64,000 nt of DNA from Stutzerimonas stutzeri. Lineage in GTDB: Bacteria > Pseudomonadota > Gammaproteobacteria > Pseudomonadales > Pseudomonadaceae. Positions 28,128 to 37,063 of this stretch are shown piece by piece; position 1 is the first letter of the stretch, and each line of letters starts with the position of its first letter. The DNA lies in assembly GCF_000590475.1 (NCBI RefSeq), contig NZ_CP007441.1, positions 2,424,660-2,488,659 on the forward strand. The letters are read 5' to 3'. Under the pieces are notes generated by a model, which searched no databases, was not told the DNA's origin, and was given only the letters and a program-made list of their open reading frames with translations. A program made the translations under genes and the position numbers.

Positions 28128-28813
28128 AGCTTGGCGAGCTGCCAGAACGGGCCGACGCTCAATTACAGGCTTATCGCCTGGTGAACTCGAAGTTTCCGCC
28201 TATTGCCTTGTTCGATGATGTTGCTGACGCGTCCGAGTTCGACACGCTGTATCAGCTGCAGGCGCTGACGAATCCAAGGCTGCGCAACGAGACCGGACGG
28301 CTCGAGCTGATACCGCGCGATCAAATCCCCTTCGGCATCCCAGGTTGCTCATACGCCACCAGTCCGTTTACCCACGTGAATCCAGCGGGGTCGCGATTCA
28401 GCGACGGCACCTATGGTGTGCTTTACCTCGCCAGTACGATGGACACGGCGCTTGCCGAAGTCCGTCACCACCAGGACCAGTATTGGTCGCACGTGGAAGA
28501 ACTGAACTACGATCGGTTCGTTTTTCGCGGTTTGTCGTGCCGATTCAACGAAACCGGGATGCTCGACGCAACGTCGATCCCGATGAGCGACCCTATCTAC
28601 GATCCCGATGACTATTCCCATGGCCGTCGCCTCGGACGCATGGTGAAGTCGTCCGGTAAGCCCGGCCTGCGGTACCGCTCGGTACGCAAAGCGGACCAGT
28701 GTTGCTGGGCACTCATGACACCAGGCGTGGTGCTGTCCATGGTCCAGACCGCTCATTACGAAATGATCTGGAACGGCCGAATTTCCAGCATCAGCAAAAT
28801 CAGCGCGATCTGA
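28121..28813 (+). CDS. RES-domain toxin (NAD+-degrading)
   Basis: A 230-residue RES-domain protein. Members of this family depletes cellular NAD+ by phosphorolysis or glycohydrolysis and so arrest growth. The three residues that name the family are visible: Arg in AGSRFSDGTYGVLY, Glu in DTALAEVRHH and Ser in RYRSVR. The start is GTG at 28121, overlapping the antitoxin stop. All three key residues are present and there is no frame break, so the toxin is probably active and held in check by the upstream antitoxin. The pair is a likely horizontally acquired unit at the boundary of the catabolic island. Confidence 0.88.
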   Translation: MVELGELPERADAQLQAYRLVNSKFPPIALFDDVADASEFDTLYQLQALTNPRLRNETGRLELIPRDQIPFGIPGCSYATSPFTHVNPAGSRFSDGTYGVLYLASTMDTALAEVRHHQDQYWSHVEELNYDRFVFRGLSCRFNETGMLDATSIPMSDPIYDPDDYSHGRRLGRMVKSSGKPGLRYRSVRKADQCCWALMTPGVVLSMVQTAHYEMIWNGRISSISKISAI

Positions 28814-29036
28814 GCACTGCCCTCTGCGCAGCATTCAGTAAATTCGCACATTCATCCTGCCTTCCTGCCGTATTGCCCCGACCGAAGCCGCAACTGATCG
28901 GGGTCATGCACATCGCCTAAACCGTTCTGGCGCGCCCCTTTGTCGTCGGAATCAGACTCAAAGGTAAATCTGACAATCCATAGGCAAAACTTCATAGCCA
29001 CAGGCAAGGCGGCCTGGGTGGGCGTTCTTCAATACT

Positions 29037-29062
29037 CGGGACACATCAGAACAAGAGTCCCG
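29037..29062 (+). promoter_or_regulatory. Hairpin over the hmfA ribosome-binding region
   Basis: CGGGAC (29037-29042) and GTCCCG (29057-29062) are perfectly complementary with a 14-base loop and end one base before the hmfA ATG. The structure would occlude the ribosome site (AAGAG), or the DNA palindrome may be an operator. Either would control the whole operon. Confidence 0.4.
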
Positions 29063-29063
29063 T

Positions 29064-32039
29064 ATGAACACCTACCAACCCACTGCCAAGAACGGGGTCG
29101 GCCAGATAGGACGATCCCAGAGTCGTGTCGAGGATGCGGCGTTACTGCGCGGGCTGGGCCGCTATGCCGACGATGTCGCTGTCCCACCCGGCACGTTGCA
29201 CGCTGCCATTGTCCGCTCTCCCCATGCGCATGCCCGCATCACTTCGGTAGATGTCGACGCTGCGCTAGCCATGAAGGGCGTGCATGGCGTCCTCACGGGT
29301 GAAGACATCAAACGCTGGGCAAACCCGTTTCCGGTGGGCGTGCGAGCGCCTATGGAACATTGGTGCCTGGCGGTCGACAAAGCCCGCTATGTTGGCGAGC
29401 CGGTCTGCGTAGTAATTGCCGAAGACCGCTACCTGGCCGAGGATGCGCTGGATGCCGTGCGGGTCGAATACGAACCGCTACCGCCGATCATCGATCCGGA
29501 AGCCGCAGCCGCAGACGGTGCACCCGTGCTTCATGAAGCGGTCGGCAGCAACGTGGTCAACGAGCGGCACTTTCATTACGGGGAGCCTGAGCAAGCCTTC
29601 GAAACAGCCCCTCACCGGGTAACGATCAAGGTCCATTACCCGCGCAACTCCTGCACACCCATCGAATGTTACGTGGTGCTGGGGCAATACCTGCCCGCCA
29701 CCGGCACTTACGACGTGCTCTCCAATTTCCAGGGCCCCTACGCGCTGCACTCGGTGATGGCGCGTGCATTGAACGTACCCGGCAATCGCCTGCGCTTACG
29801 TACGCCGCCAGACTCGGGTGGCAGCTTCGGCATCAAGCAGGGGGTTTTCCCGTACGTGGTGCTGATGGGCCTGGCGGCGCGCAAGGTCGGCGCACCGGTG
29901 AAGTGGGTCGAGGACCGGTTGGAACACTTGCAGGCCTCGTCCAGCGCAACCAATCGGGTCTGCGAGATTCAGGCCGCCGTCGAAAGCGACGGACGCGTGA
30001 CCGCCCTGCACTATGACCAGATCGACGACTGTGGTGGCTACCTGCGCGCGCCGGAACCGGCCACCTTCTATCGCATGCACGGCAATCTGTCGGGCGCCTA
30101 TGCCATCCGCAACCTGTCGGTGCGTAATCGCGTCGTGCTCACCAATAAGGTCCCAAGCGGACTCAACCGCGGATTTGGCGGCGGCCAGGTGTATTTCGCC
30201 CTTGAGCGCCTGATGCACGAGGTCGCCACCCAGCTGGGTCTGGACCCGTTACAGGTCATTCGCCGCAATCTGGTGCCGGCAGGCGTATTCCCCTACCGGG
30301 CAGCGGCCGGTGCCCTGCTCGATTCCGGTGACTACCCCGCGACGGTCGATCTCGCCGTTCGTGAGGGAGGGCTCGATGAATTGTTGCAACGCCGCGAACA
30401 GGCCCGTGCCGAAGGCCGCCTCTACGGCATCGGCTACACCGCGGTGGTCGAACCTTCGATATCCAACATGGGCTATATCACCACGGCGATGACGCCTGAG
30501 GAGCGGCGCAAAAGCGGCCCGAAGAACGGTGCGGTCAGCACCGCCACGGTCAGCGTCGACCCGCTTGGTGGCGTCACCGTGCATATTTCATCTACGCCCC
30601 AGGGCCAGGGGCATCAGACCGTCGTTGCGCAAATCATTTCGCAAGTGCTGGGCGTGGCGCTCGACAGCATCAACGTCAATGTCGAGCTGGACACGGGCAA
30701 GGACGCCTGGTCGATCGCATCAGGCAACTATTCCAGCCGCTTTGCCGGTGCAGTTGCCGGTTCTGTCTACAAGGCCGCCGTGAGAATTCGCGAGCGCATG
30801 GCCAATATTGCGGCGTCGATGTGGGACGTGCCAGTCGACCAGGTGCGCTTCGCCAACGGCAAGGTGTTCGTCGAAGACGGCCCCAATCAGGCCTTCCATC
30901 GGATCGCCGGATCCACCCATTGGTCGCCAGGCCTGCTTCCCGAAAGCGAGGAAGGTGGGCTGCGCGAAACCGCATTCTGGACGCCACCACAGCTGACCGC
31001 TCCGGACGACAACGACTGCGTCAATAGCTCGCTGTGCTACGGCTTCATCTTCGACTATTGCGGCCTTGAGGTCGACCGCGTTACGGGCGAGGTACATATC
31101 GACCGCTACGTCACCTGCCACGACGCCGGGCGCATTCTCAACCCGATGCTGGTCGATGGGCAGATCCGGGGAGGCTTCACGCAGGCGCTCGGTGTAGCCC
31201 TGATGGAAGAGTTCGCGTATGGCGAGGACGGCAGCTTCCTGTCGGGCACCTTTGCCGACTACCTCGTACCAACCGCCCCCGAGGCCGTCGAGCCGCTGAT
31301 CCTGCATATGGAAACGCCCTCGCCCTTCACGCCCCTTGGCGCCAAAGGCGTGGGAGAAGGCAACAACATGAGCACACCGGTGTGCATCGCCAATGCCATG
31401 GCCGATGCGCTGGGACGCTCCGACATCAAGCTCCCGCTGACGCCTTCACGCGTGCGCACCATGATCGGCATCGACGAGCCGCCCCCACCTGAGGGCGTCA
31501 CGCTGGAAGCCCCGCGGGTTGCCGGTGGCTCTGCCCTGCAGGCCCAGGATTCGGTCGAGATTCCGGCTCCGCCACAGGCGGTGTTCGACGCTCTGCTCGA
31601 TCCCGAGACACTCAAGGCGATTATCCCCGGTTGCCACGCCCTCGAGCTGGAAAGCGAGAACCACTACCGCGCCGACGTAACGGTGGGCGTTGGCATGATT
31701 CGCGCGCGCTTCGCCGCCCGCGTCGGGCTCACGGACCTGGAGCCACCGCATTCATTGCGGCTGTCCGGTTCTGGCAACAGCCCGATGGGCTCTGCCACAG
31801 GCAGTGCAAAAGTGACTTTCGTCGAGCTGGAAAACGGCCATACGCGCCTGGATTACGCCTACGACGCGGCGGTCAGTGGCAAGGTCGCCGCCGTGGGCGG
31901 GCGCATGTTGCAGAGCGCTTCGAAAGTGATCATCGGCCAGATATTCACACGGCTGGCGCTTCGCCTGACCGGCAAGCCAGTGGAGACCAGCCTGTGGCAG
32001 CGGCTGCGCGCATTGCTGGGACTCGGAGGTGCGAAATGA
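29064..32039 (+). CDS. hmfA: 2-Furoyl-CoA dehydrogenase large (Mo) subunit with fused CoxG-like domain
   Basis: A 991-residue molybdenum hydroxylase large subunit (aldehyde oxidase/xanthine dehydrogenase superfamily). Motifs include QSRVEDAALLRGLGRYADD at the start, NRGFGGGQVYFALERL at the Mo-pterin site, and the catalytic Glu in AKGVGEGN (about residue 763). It lacks the AYxCSFR loop of CO dehydrogenase, so it is not CoxL proper. From about residue 825 to 975 a second domain resembles CoxG/SRPBCC carbon monoxide dehydrogenase G proteins (SVEIPAPPQAVFDALLDPET...IPGC). The five-gene order equals hmfABCDE, where this enzyme hydroxylates 2-furoyl-CoA to 5-hydroxy-2-furoyl-CoA. Substrate assignment comes from synteny; the fold is certain. 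Confidence 0.85.
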   Translation: MNTYQPTAKNGVGQIGRSQSRVEDAALLRGLGRYADDVAVPPGTLHAAIVRSPHAHARITSVDVDAALAMKGVHGVLTGEDIKRWANPFPVGVRAPMEHWCLAVDKARYVGEPVCVVIAEDRYLAEDALDAVRVEYEPLPPIIDPEAAAADGAPVLHEAVGSNVVNERHFHYGEPEQAFETAPHRVTIKVHYPRNSCTPIECYVVLGQYLPATGTYDVLSNFQGPYALHSVMARALNVPGNRLRLRTPPDSGGSFGIKQGVFPYVVLMGLAARKVGAPVKWVEDRLEHLQASSSATNRVCEIQAAVESDGRVTALHYDQIDDCGGYLRAPEPATFYRMHGNLSGAYAIRNLSVRNRVVLTNKVPSGLNRGFGGGQVYFALERLMHEVATQLGLDPLQVIRRNLVPAGVFPYRAAAGALLDSGDYPATVDLAVREGGLDELLQRREQARAEGRLYGIGYTAVVEPSISNMGYITTAMTPEERRKSGPKNGAVSTATVSVDPLGGVTVHISSTPQGQGHQTVVAQIISQVLGVALDSINVNVELDTGKDAWSIASGNYSSRFAGAVAGSVYKAAVRIRERMANIAASMWDVPVDQVRFANGKVFVEDGPNQAFHRIAGSTHWSPGLLPESEEGGLRETAFWTPPQLTAPDDNDCVNSSLCYGFIFDYCGLEVDRVTGEVHIDRYVTCHDAGRILNPMLVDGQIRGGFTQALGVALMEEFAYGEDGSFLSGTFADYLVPTAPEAVEPLILHMETPSPFTPLGAKGVGEGNNMSTPVCIANAMADALGRSDIKLPLTPSRVRTMIGIDEPPPPEGVTLEAPRVAGGSALQAQDSVEIPAPPQAVFDALLDPETLKAIIPGCHALELESENHYRADVTVGVGMIRARFAARVGLTDLEPPHSLRLSGSGNSPMGSATGSAKVTFVELENGHTRLDYAYDAAVSGKVAAVGGRMLQSASKVIIGQIFTRLALRLTGKPVETSLWQRLRALLGLGGAK

Positions 32040-32863
32040 AACCCGCTGCATTCGATTACATCCGCGCCACTGACAAGCGCGAAGTACTTCAGTTGCTGGC
32101 CGAACACGGCGAGCAGGCTCGCATCATCGCCGGCGGTCAGTCGCTCATGGCGGTGCTGAACATGCGCCTGGCACAACCCAAAGTCCTGATCGACATCAAC
32201 CACGCCAGCGATCTGCACTATCAGAGATTGGAAAAAAACCGCCTGATCGTGGGCGCGGCCGTGCGCCAGGTAGAGCTCCTGGACCGCTCCAGCCTGATCG
32301 ATGAAGTGCCGCTGCTGGCCCAGGCCATGCCGTGGATCGGTCATTTCCAGACCCGCAACCGCGGAACCGTCTGTGGTTCGGTCGCCCATGCCGACCCGAG
32401 CGCCGAAATCCCGCTGTGCCTCGTCACGCTGGGCGGCACGGTAGTGCTGGAATCACTCAAGGGCAAACGCCGGGAGCTGCCAGCCGAGCAGTTTTTTCAA
32501 GGTGTACTGACCACTGATAAGCGTCCTGACGAGCTGGTCGTCGAAGTGCACTTTCCGCTGCGCGAGCCTGATGTGACCTATCGCTTCCGTGAGATCGCGA
32601 TGCGTCATGGCGACTTCGCACTGGTCGCGCTGGCTGCCTGCATCCGTCAGGACCGGGTAGACCTCGGCATTGGCGGTGTGGCCGACCGCTCGGTCTTGCG
32701 CCGGCTGCCACTGGGTGCAGAGCTCAAGGATGCACTCAACTCGTTCGCCTGGTCGCTTGGCGCGCAGGACGATGTACACGCCAGCGCGGCGTACCGGCGT
32801 CAGCTGGTGCGCGAGCTGGGCCAACAACTTATCGAAGGTACCGACCATGCACGCGCCAGCTGA
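32036..32863 (+). CDS. hmfB: Furoyl-CoA dehydrogenase FAD-binding (medium) subunit
   Basis: A 275-residue CoxM/XdhB-type flavoprotein that takes electrons from the iron-sulfur subunit to the quinone or other acceptor. FAD-binding motifs IIAGGQSLMAVLNMRL and RGTVCGSVAHADPSAEIPL are present, followed by the CO-dehydrogenase flavoprotein C-terminal domain. ATG overlaps the hmfA stop by four bases (ATGA), and its own end overlaps hmfC by 17 bases, so the three subunits are translated as a unit. Confidence 0.87.
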   Translation: MKPAAFDYIRATDKREVLQLLAEHGEQARIIAGGQSLMAVLNMRLAQPKVLIDINHASDLHYQRLEKNRLIVGAAVRQVELLDRSSLIDEVPLLAQAMPWIGHFQTRNRGTVCGSVAHADPSAEIPLCLVTLGGTVVLESLKGKRRELPAEQFFQGVLTTDKRPDELVVEVHFPLREPDVTYRFREIAMRHGDFALVALAACIRQDRVDLGIGGVADRSVLRRLPLGAELKDALNSFAWSLGAQDDVHASAAYRRQLVRELGQQLIEGTDHARAS

Positions 32864-33362
32864 CCAGCGCTTCCCCGTCAAAGTGGAACTCAACGGCCGC
32901 CAGCGTAAAGCCCTGGCCGAGCCTCGCATGCAGCTGTGCGACTTTCTACGCCACGAACTGGGCGCTACCGGGGTGCACGTAGGCTGCGAGCACGGCGTGT
33001 GCGGGGCTTGCACGGTACTGGTAGACGGCGTGGCCTCTCGCTCATGCCTGATGCTGGCGGTACAGGCTCATGAGCGCCGCGTGGACACCGTGGAATCGCT
33101 GGCCCGCGACGACATCATGAACGACCTGCAACAGGCGTTCAGCCGCCATCACGCCTTGCAATGCGGGTTCTGCACCGCCGGCATCCTCATGTCCTGCGTC
33201 GAATTTCTGGAGCGTATGCCGAACCCAGATGAGACACAGGTCCGCGACATGCTTTCCGGGCATCTGTGCCGCTGCACTGGCTACACCGGCATGGTTCAGG
33301 CGGTACTGGAAGTGGCACGACAACGACAAGAAAACACCGTGGAGAACAACAACCATGTTTGA
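32847..33362 (+). CDS. hmfC: Furoyl-CoA dehydrogenase [2Fe-2S] (small) subunit
   Basis: A 171-residue CoxS-like protein with two [2Fe-2S] clusters: a plant-ferredoxin motif (GCEHGVCGACTVLVDG) and an alpha-helical C-terminal motif (CGFCTAGILMSC then CRCTGYTG). It links the molybdenum centre of HmfA with the FAD of HmfB. The start at 32847 overlaps hmfB, and its stop overlaps the next gene by eight bases. All eight cluster cysteines are present. Confidence 0.92.
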   Translation: MHAPADQRFPVKVELNGRQRKALAEPRMQLCDFLRHELGATGVHVGCEHGVCGACTVLVDGVASRSCLMLAVQAHERRVDTVESLARDDIMNDLQQAFSRHHALQCGFCTAGILMSCVEFLERMPNPDETQVRDMLSGHLCRCTGYTGMVQAVLEVARQRQENTVENNNHV

Positions 33363-34884
33363 CCTTGGACGCAGCTTTCTCGCCGCGGTCGAGCGCCGAC
33401 CACACGCGACAGCAATCAGCGATGGCGCGCTCAGGAAAACCTACGAGACCTGGTTCGAAGACATCCAGCGCGCGAGCCATGGTCTCGAGCAGTTGGGCCT
33501 GACCAAAGGTGACCATCTGGTTACCGTCATGCAGAACCGCTGGGAAATGGCCACGTTGCACTGGGCCTGCCAGTTCAGCGGCATCATCATGACGCCCCTG
33601 AACTGGCGTTGCACCACGGAAGACCTGATGTGGTGCCTCGAAGATGCCGAGGCTCGCGTGCTGGCGTATGACGACTCGGGGCGGAGCGCCGTGGAAGGGT
33701 GCGCCGTCGAGAATATCCGTTGCATCAGTGTCGGCGGGCCCGTGGGCGACGATGCCATGAGTTTCCAGCAGCTCTGCGCCCAGCGACCGAACGAAACGAT
33801 TCTGCGTGCTTCCCCTGAAGACTGGTCGCTCATGCTGTACACATCAGGCACGACCAGCCGGCCCAAGGGCGTGCCTCGCCGCCATCGCGCCGAGCGTGCT
33901 TCCGCCGTGGCGCATGTGGCGCAGAATCTCTACGGTCATGAGGAGCGCACCCTCGGCGTCATGCCGCTGTATCACACAATGGGTGTGCGTTCCCTGCTGT
34001 CGATGGCCCTGCTCGATGGTCACTTCGTCTGCGTACCCAAGTTCGATGTCGAAGCGACGCTGGACGCCATCGAGCGCGAGCGAATCACCAATCTGTATCT
34101 GGTTCCAACGCTCTACCACATGCTCATCGAGCACCCTGCCTTCAGCCCCGAGCGCGTGGCCAGCGTGACCAAGCTCGGCTTTGCCGGCGCGCCGATGAGT
34201 GATGGACTGATGCAGCGCGTCGAACAGGCGTTCAAGCCGGAGCTGTTCGTCAACCACTACGGCAGCTCCGAAATCTACACCTTCACCATCGACCAGAAGG
34301 CCAGCAGCAAGCCGGGATCATCCGGGCGCAGCGCGCTCAATCAGCGCATCCGTGTCGTCGCACTGGGCAGCGCCTCGCCGGACGACCTCTGCAAGCCGAA
34401 CGAGGAAGGTCAGATCATTGCCGACCTCGCCAGCGATGAGGCGTTTGAGGGCTACTGGAAGCGTCCCGACTCAGATGCCAAGGCGATCCAGGCGGGATGG
34501 TACTTCACCAGCGACACCGGTTTTTTCGATGAAGACGGCGACCTGTTCGTAACCGGCCGAGTCGATGATTTGATCATCACCGGCGGCGAGAATGTCAGCC
34601 CCGCCGAAATAGAAAACGCGCTGTCGCTGCACCCCGCAGTCGAAGAAGTCGCGGTCGTCGGGCTCCCCGATGAGCAGTGGGGCAAGTTGATCGCGGCCTT
34701 CATCAAATTGCGCCATCCGGTGACCGAGGCCGAACTGGACGCTCATTGCGTGTCCTCCGGCCTCGCCCGTTTCAAACGGCCCCGCCGTTACGAATTCATT
34801 GACCAGATCCCCAAGTCACCGGTCGGCAAGATTTTGCGCCGCATGCTGGTGGCCCAATACGGCAGTTCCGAAACCGCCAGCTGA
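33355..34884 (+). CDS. hmfD: Acyl-CoA synthetase, probable 2-furoate-CoA ligase
   Basis: A 509-residue ANL-superfamily adenylating enzyme. The P-loop-like A3 motif YTSGTTSRPKG, the NHYGSSE stretch, the TGRVDDLIITGGENVSPAEIE hinge region and the catalytic lysine near PKSPVGKILRR are all visible. By position between the molybdenum dehydrogenase genes and a crotonase gene it fits HmfD, which activates 2-furoate to 2-furoyl-CoA with ATP. Other aryl or short acyl substrates cannot be excluded from sequence. Its ATG overlaps the hmfC stop. Confidence 0.82.
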   Translation: MFDLGRSFLAAVERRPHATAISDGALRKTYETWFEDIQRASHGLEQLGLTKGDHLVTVMQNRWEMATLHWACQFSGIIMTPLNWRCTTEDLMWCLEDAEARVLAYDDSGRSAVEGCAVENIRCISVGGPVGDDAMSFQQLCAQRPNETILRASPEDWSLMLYTSGTTSRPKGVPRRHRAERASAVAHVAQNLYGHEERTLGVMPLYHTMGVRSLLSMALLDGHFVCVPKFDVEATLDAIERERITNLYLVPTLYHMLIEHPAFSPERVASVTKLGFAGAPMSDGLMQRVEQAFKPELFVNHYGSSEIYTFTIDQKASSKPGSSGRSALNQRIRVVALGSASPDDLCKPNEEGQIIADLASDEAFEGYWKRPDSDAKAIQAGWYFTSDTGFFDEDGDLFVTGRVDDLIITGGENVSPAEIENALSLHPAVEEVAVVGLPDEQWGKLIAAFIKLRHPVTEAELDAHCVSSGLARFKRPRRYEFIDQIPKSPVGKILRRMLVAQYGSSETAS

Positions 34885-34911
34885 TCGCACCTTTTACAGT
34901 GAGGAAACACG

Positions 34912-35715
34912 ATGAATAACCAGCAGATCGAACAATTCCTGGAAACCGAATTCGACGGCTTCACCGTTGAACTCAGCGTCGACCGCGAACGCGCCGATGT
35001 GATTCTGGGTCGCCCGCCCTTCAACGTGATCGCCATGAGCCAACGTGACACGTTGCGCGCAGTATTCGAGGCCCTGGATGCCCACGACGGAATTCGCGTC
35101 ATCGTGCTGCGTGCGCAGGGCGAACATTTCTCCAGCGGTGGAGATATCAAAGGCTTCCTCGAAGCGTCTCCGGAGCATGTCTCCAAGCTGGCCTGGAACG
35201 TCGCGGCCCCGGCGCGCTGCACCAAGCCGGTCATCGTGGCCAACCGTGGCTATACCTTCGGCGTAGGTTTCGAACTGTCACTGGCCTGTGATTTCCGCAT
35301 CGCCTCCGAGACGACCCGCTATGCCCTTCCCGAGCAGAACCTTGGGCAAATCCCAGGTTCGGGCGGCTCCGCTCGCCTGCAAAAAATCATTGGCATCACT
35401 CGCACCAAGCACATGGTGATGCGCGCCAAGCGCATTACCGGTCAGCAGGCTTACGACTGGGGCATCGCCACGGAATGCGTACCGGACAGCGAACTGGAAA
35501 GCACCGTAGATGCGCTGGTCGACGAACTGCGCCGTTTCTCGCCGTTGGCTCAGCGCACCGCCAAGAAGCTGATCAATGACAACGAGGACGCGCCGCTGAC
35601 CGTCGCCATCGAGATGGAAGGCCATTGCTACAGCCGCCTGCGCAGCTCAGCGGACTTCAAGGAAGGCGTCGAAGCCTTTCACGGCAAACGCCCTGCAGTG
35701 TTCCGTGGGGAATAG
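34912..35715 (+). CDS. hmfE: Crotonase-fold 2-oxoglutaroyl-CoA hydrolase (enoyl-CoA hydratase family)
   Basis: A 267-residue crotonase-superfamily enzyme with the oxyanion-hole motif SSGGDIKGF and the second motif PEQNLGQIPGSGGSARL. In the furoate pathway this member acts on the ring-opened product, 2-oxoglutaroyl-CoA, releasing 2-oxoglutarate for the TCA cycle. A GAGGAAACACG site precedes the ATG. It is the last gene of the compact hmf operon, followed by a GC hairpin. The hydrolase reaction is inferred from gene order, since crotonase sequences alone do not fix the reaction. Confidence 0.8.
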   Translation: MNNQQIEQFLETEFDGFTVELSVDRERADVILGRPPFNVIAMSQRDTLRAVFEALDAHDGIRVIVLRAQGEHFSSGGDIKGFLEASPEHVSKLAWNVAAPARCTKPVIVANRGYTFGVGFELSLACDFRIASETTRYALPEQNLGQIPGSGGSARLQKIIGITRTKHMVMRAKRITGQQAYDWGIATECVPDSELESTVDALVDELRRFSPLAQRTAKKLINDNEDAPLTVAIEMEGHCYSRLRSSADFKEGVEAFHGKRPAVFRGE

Positions 35716-35749
35716 CGCCGCGGCGGATAACTCTGTCGCCTGAACGTGT

Positions 35750-35768
35750 GCCGCCCACTGCGGGCGGC
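35750..35768 (+). terminator. Hairpin after hmfE
   Basis: GCCGCCC (35750-35756) and GGGCGGC (35762-35768) form a 7-bp stem with a 5-base loop in the hmfE-benE gap. There is no U-run; it may attenuate readthrough into the transporter gene. Confidence 0.4.
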
Positions 35769-35806
35769 GCTCGTCGAACGCACAACAACAAAGCGAAGGC
35801 GTAGCC

Positions 35807-37063
35807 ATGTCCCAGAACCTGTCACAACCGACGGTCGACCTGCCCGCTGCTACCGGCGAGCCAACGCTGCGTCGGGCGTTCAATTCCAAATCCATCAGCG
35901 CCGGCGTGGTCGCCGCTCTGTTCGGCTGCACCGGCCCGGCGCTGGTGGTCATCAACGCCGCCGAAGCCGGCCGTCTGAGCAACGCTCAGACGGTCGCCTG
36001 GCTGTTCGCGATCTACGTACTCGGCGGGCTGATCAGCCTGTTCCTGGCGCTGCGGTACCGACAGCCGATCTGCGGCGCTTACACCATTCCCGGCGCCGCA
36101 ATCCTTGCCGCCTCGCTCACGGTCATTCCGTTCAGTGATGCGGTGGGCGCCTTTATCATGAGCGGCGTGCTGGTCCTGCTGCTCGGCATCACCGGGCTGA
36201 TCGGACGCCTGATGCGCTGGCTGCCGATGCCGATCGTCATGGCGATGATTGCCGGGGCGCTGATCCGCTTCGCCACCGGCGCCATCGACGCCATCGTCAG
36301 CGCGCCACTGATCGCCGGCGTCGCCGCGCTGAGCTTCTTCCTGGTCACCCGTTTCACCCGCGCGGTGCCGCCGGTGCTGGTTGCTGGAGTGGTCGGTCTG
36401 GTGCTGGCCTTCGCCTTTGGCCAGTTGCAACCGGCCGACGTGAACATCGCCTGGGTCATGCCGGCGTTTACCGTGCCGAGCTTTTCGCTCGATGCGTTTC
36501 TGGCCATCACCATTCCGCTCACTGCGCTGGTGATCGGCGCGGAAAACGCGCAGGCAACCGGTGTCCTGCTGGCCGAGGGGTATCGCCCACCAGTCAACGC
36601 GATGACCGTGATCAGCGGCATCGGCGGGGTGCTGGCCGGGCTGCTCGGCGGGCACAACGCCAATATCGCCGGGCCGATGACCGCGATCTGCTCGTCCGAA
36701 CAGGCCGGCGACGATCCGCGGCTGCGCTACGGCGCGGCGCTGGTCAATGGCGTGTTATTCGCCCTGTTCGGGCTGTTCGCCGGGCTCGCGGTGCCCTTCA
36801 TCCTCGCCTTCCCCAAGGCGCTGATCGTAGTGGTGGCCGGGCTGGCGATGATCGGCGTGCTGATCGGCGCGTTGCAGCAGGCCTTCCAGAAGGGCGGCGC
36901 CTGCCAGATCGGCGCCTTCGTGGCGCTGGCCGTGGCGATGAGTCAGTTCTCGCTGCTGGGCATCAGCTCGCCGTTCTGGGCGCTGCTGTTCGGCGTCGCG
37001 GTGTCCGCGCTGCTCGGTGAAATCCGCACGACAGCCGCCGGCCAGAGCACCCAGGCAAGCTAG
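35807..37063 (+). CDS. BenE-family aromatic/heteroaromatic acid-proton symporter
   Basis: A 418-residue inner-membrane protein with about 12 hydrophobic segments, matching the benzoate/H+ symporter BenE family (AAEAGRLSNAQTVAWLFAIYVLGG; GGHNANIAGPMTAICSSEQAGDDPRLRYGA). BenE proteins import benzoate-like carboxylates with a proton. Position directly behind the furoate operon suggests 2-furoate as the substrate, which is an inference. A GCGAAGGCG stretch lies ahead of the ATG. GC content is visibly higher from here to about 50 kb than in hmfA-E. Confidence 0.85.
   Translation: MSQNLSQPTVDLPAATGEPTLRRAFNSKSISAGVVAALFGCTGPALVVINAAEAGRLSNAQTVAWLFAIYVLGGLISLFLALRYRQPICGAYTIPGAAILAASLTVIPFSDAVGAFIMSGVLVLLLGITGLIGRLMRWLPMPIVMAMIAGALIRFATGAIDAIVSAPLIAGVAALSFFLVTRFTRAVPPVLVAGVVGLVLAFAFGQLQPADVNIAWVMPAFTVPSFSLDAFLAITIPLTALVIGAENAQATGVLLAEGYRPPVNAMTVISGIGGVLAGLLGGHNANIAGPMTAICSSEQAGDDPRLRYGAALVNGVLFALFGLFAGLAVPFILAFPKALIVVVAGLAMIGVLIGALQQAFQKGGACQIGAFVALAVAMSQFSLLGISSPFWALLFGVAVSALLGEIRTTAAGQSTQAS

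Noticed and set aside
29064..33362. Carbon monoxide dehydrogenase (coxLMS)
   Set aside because: The large subunit lacks the AYxCSFR active-site loop of CO dehydrogenase, and the neighbours (CoA ligase, crotonase) fit furoyl-CoA dehydrogenase.
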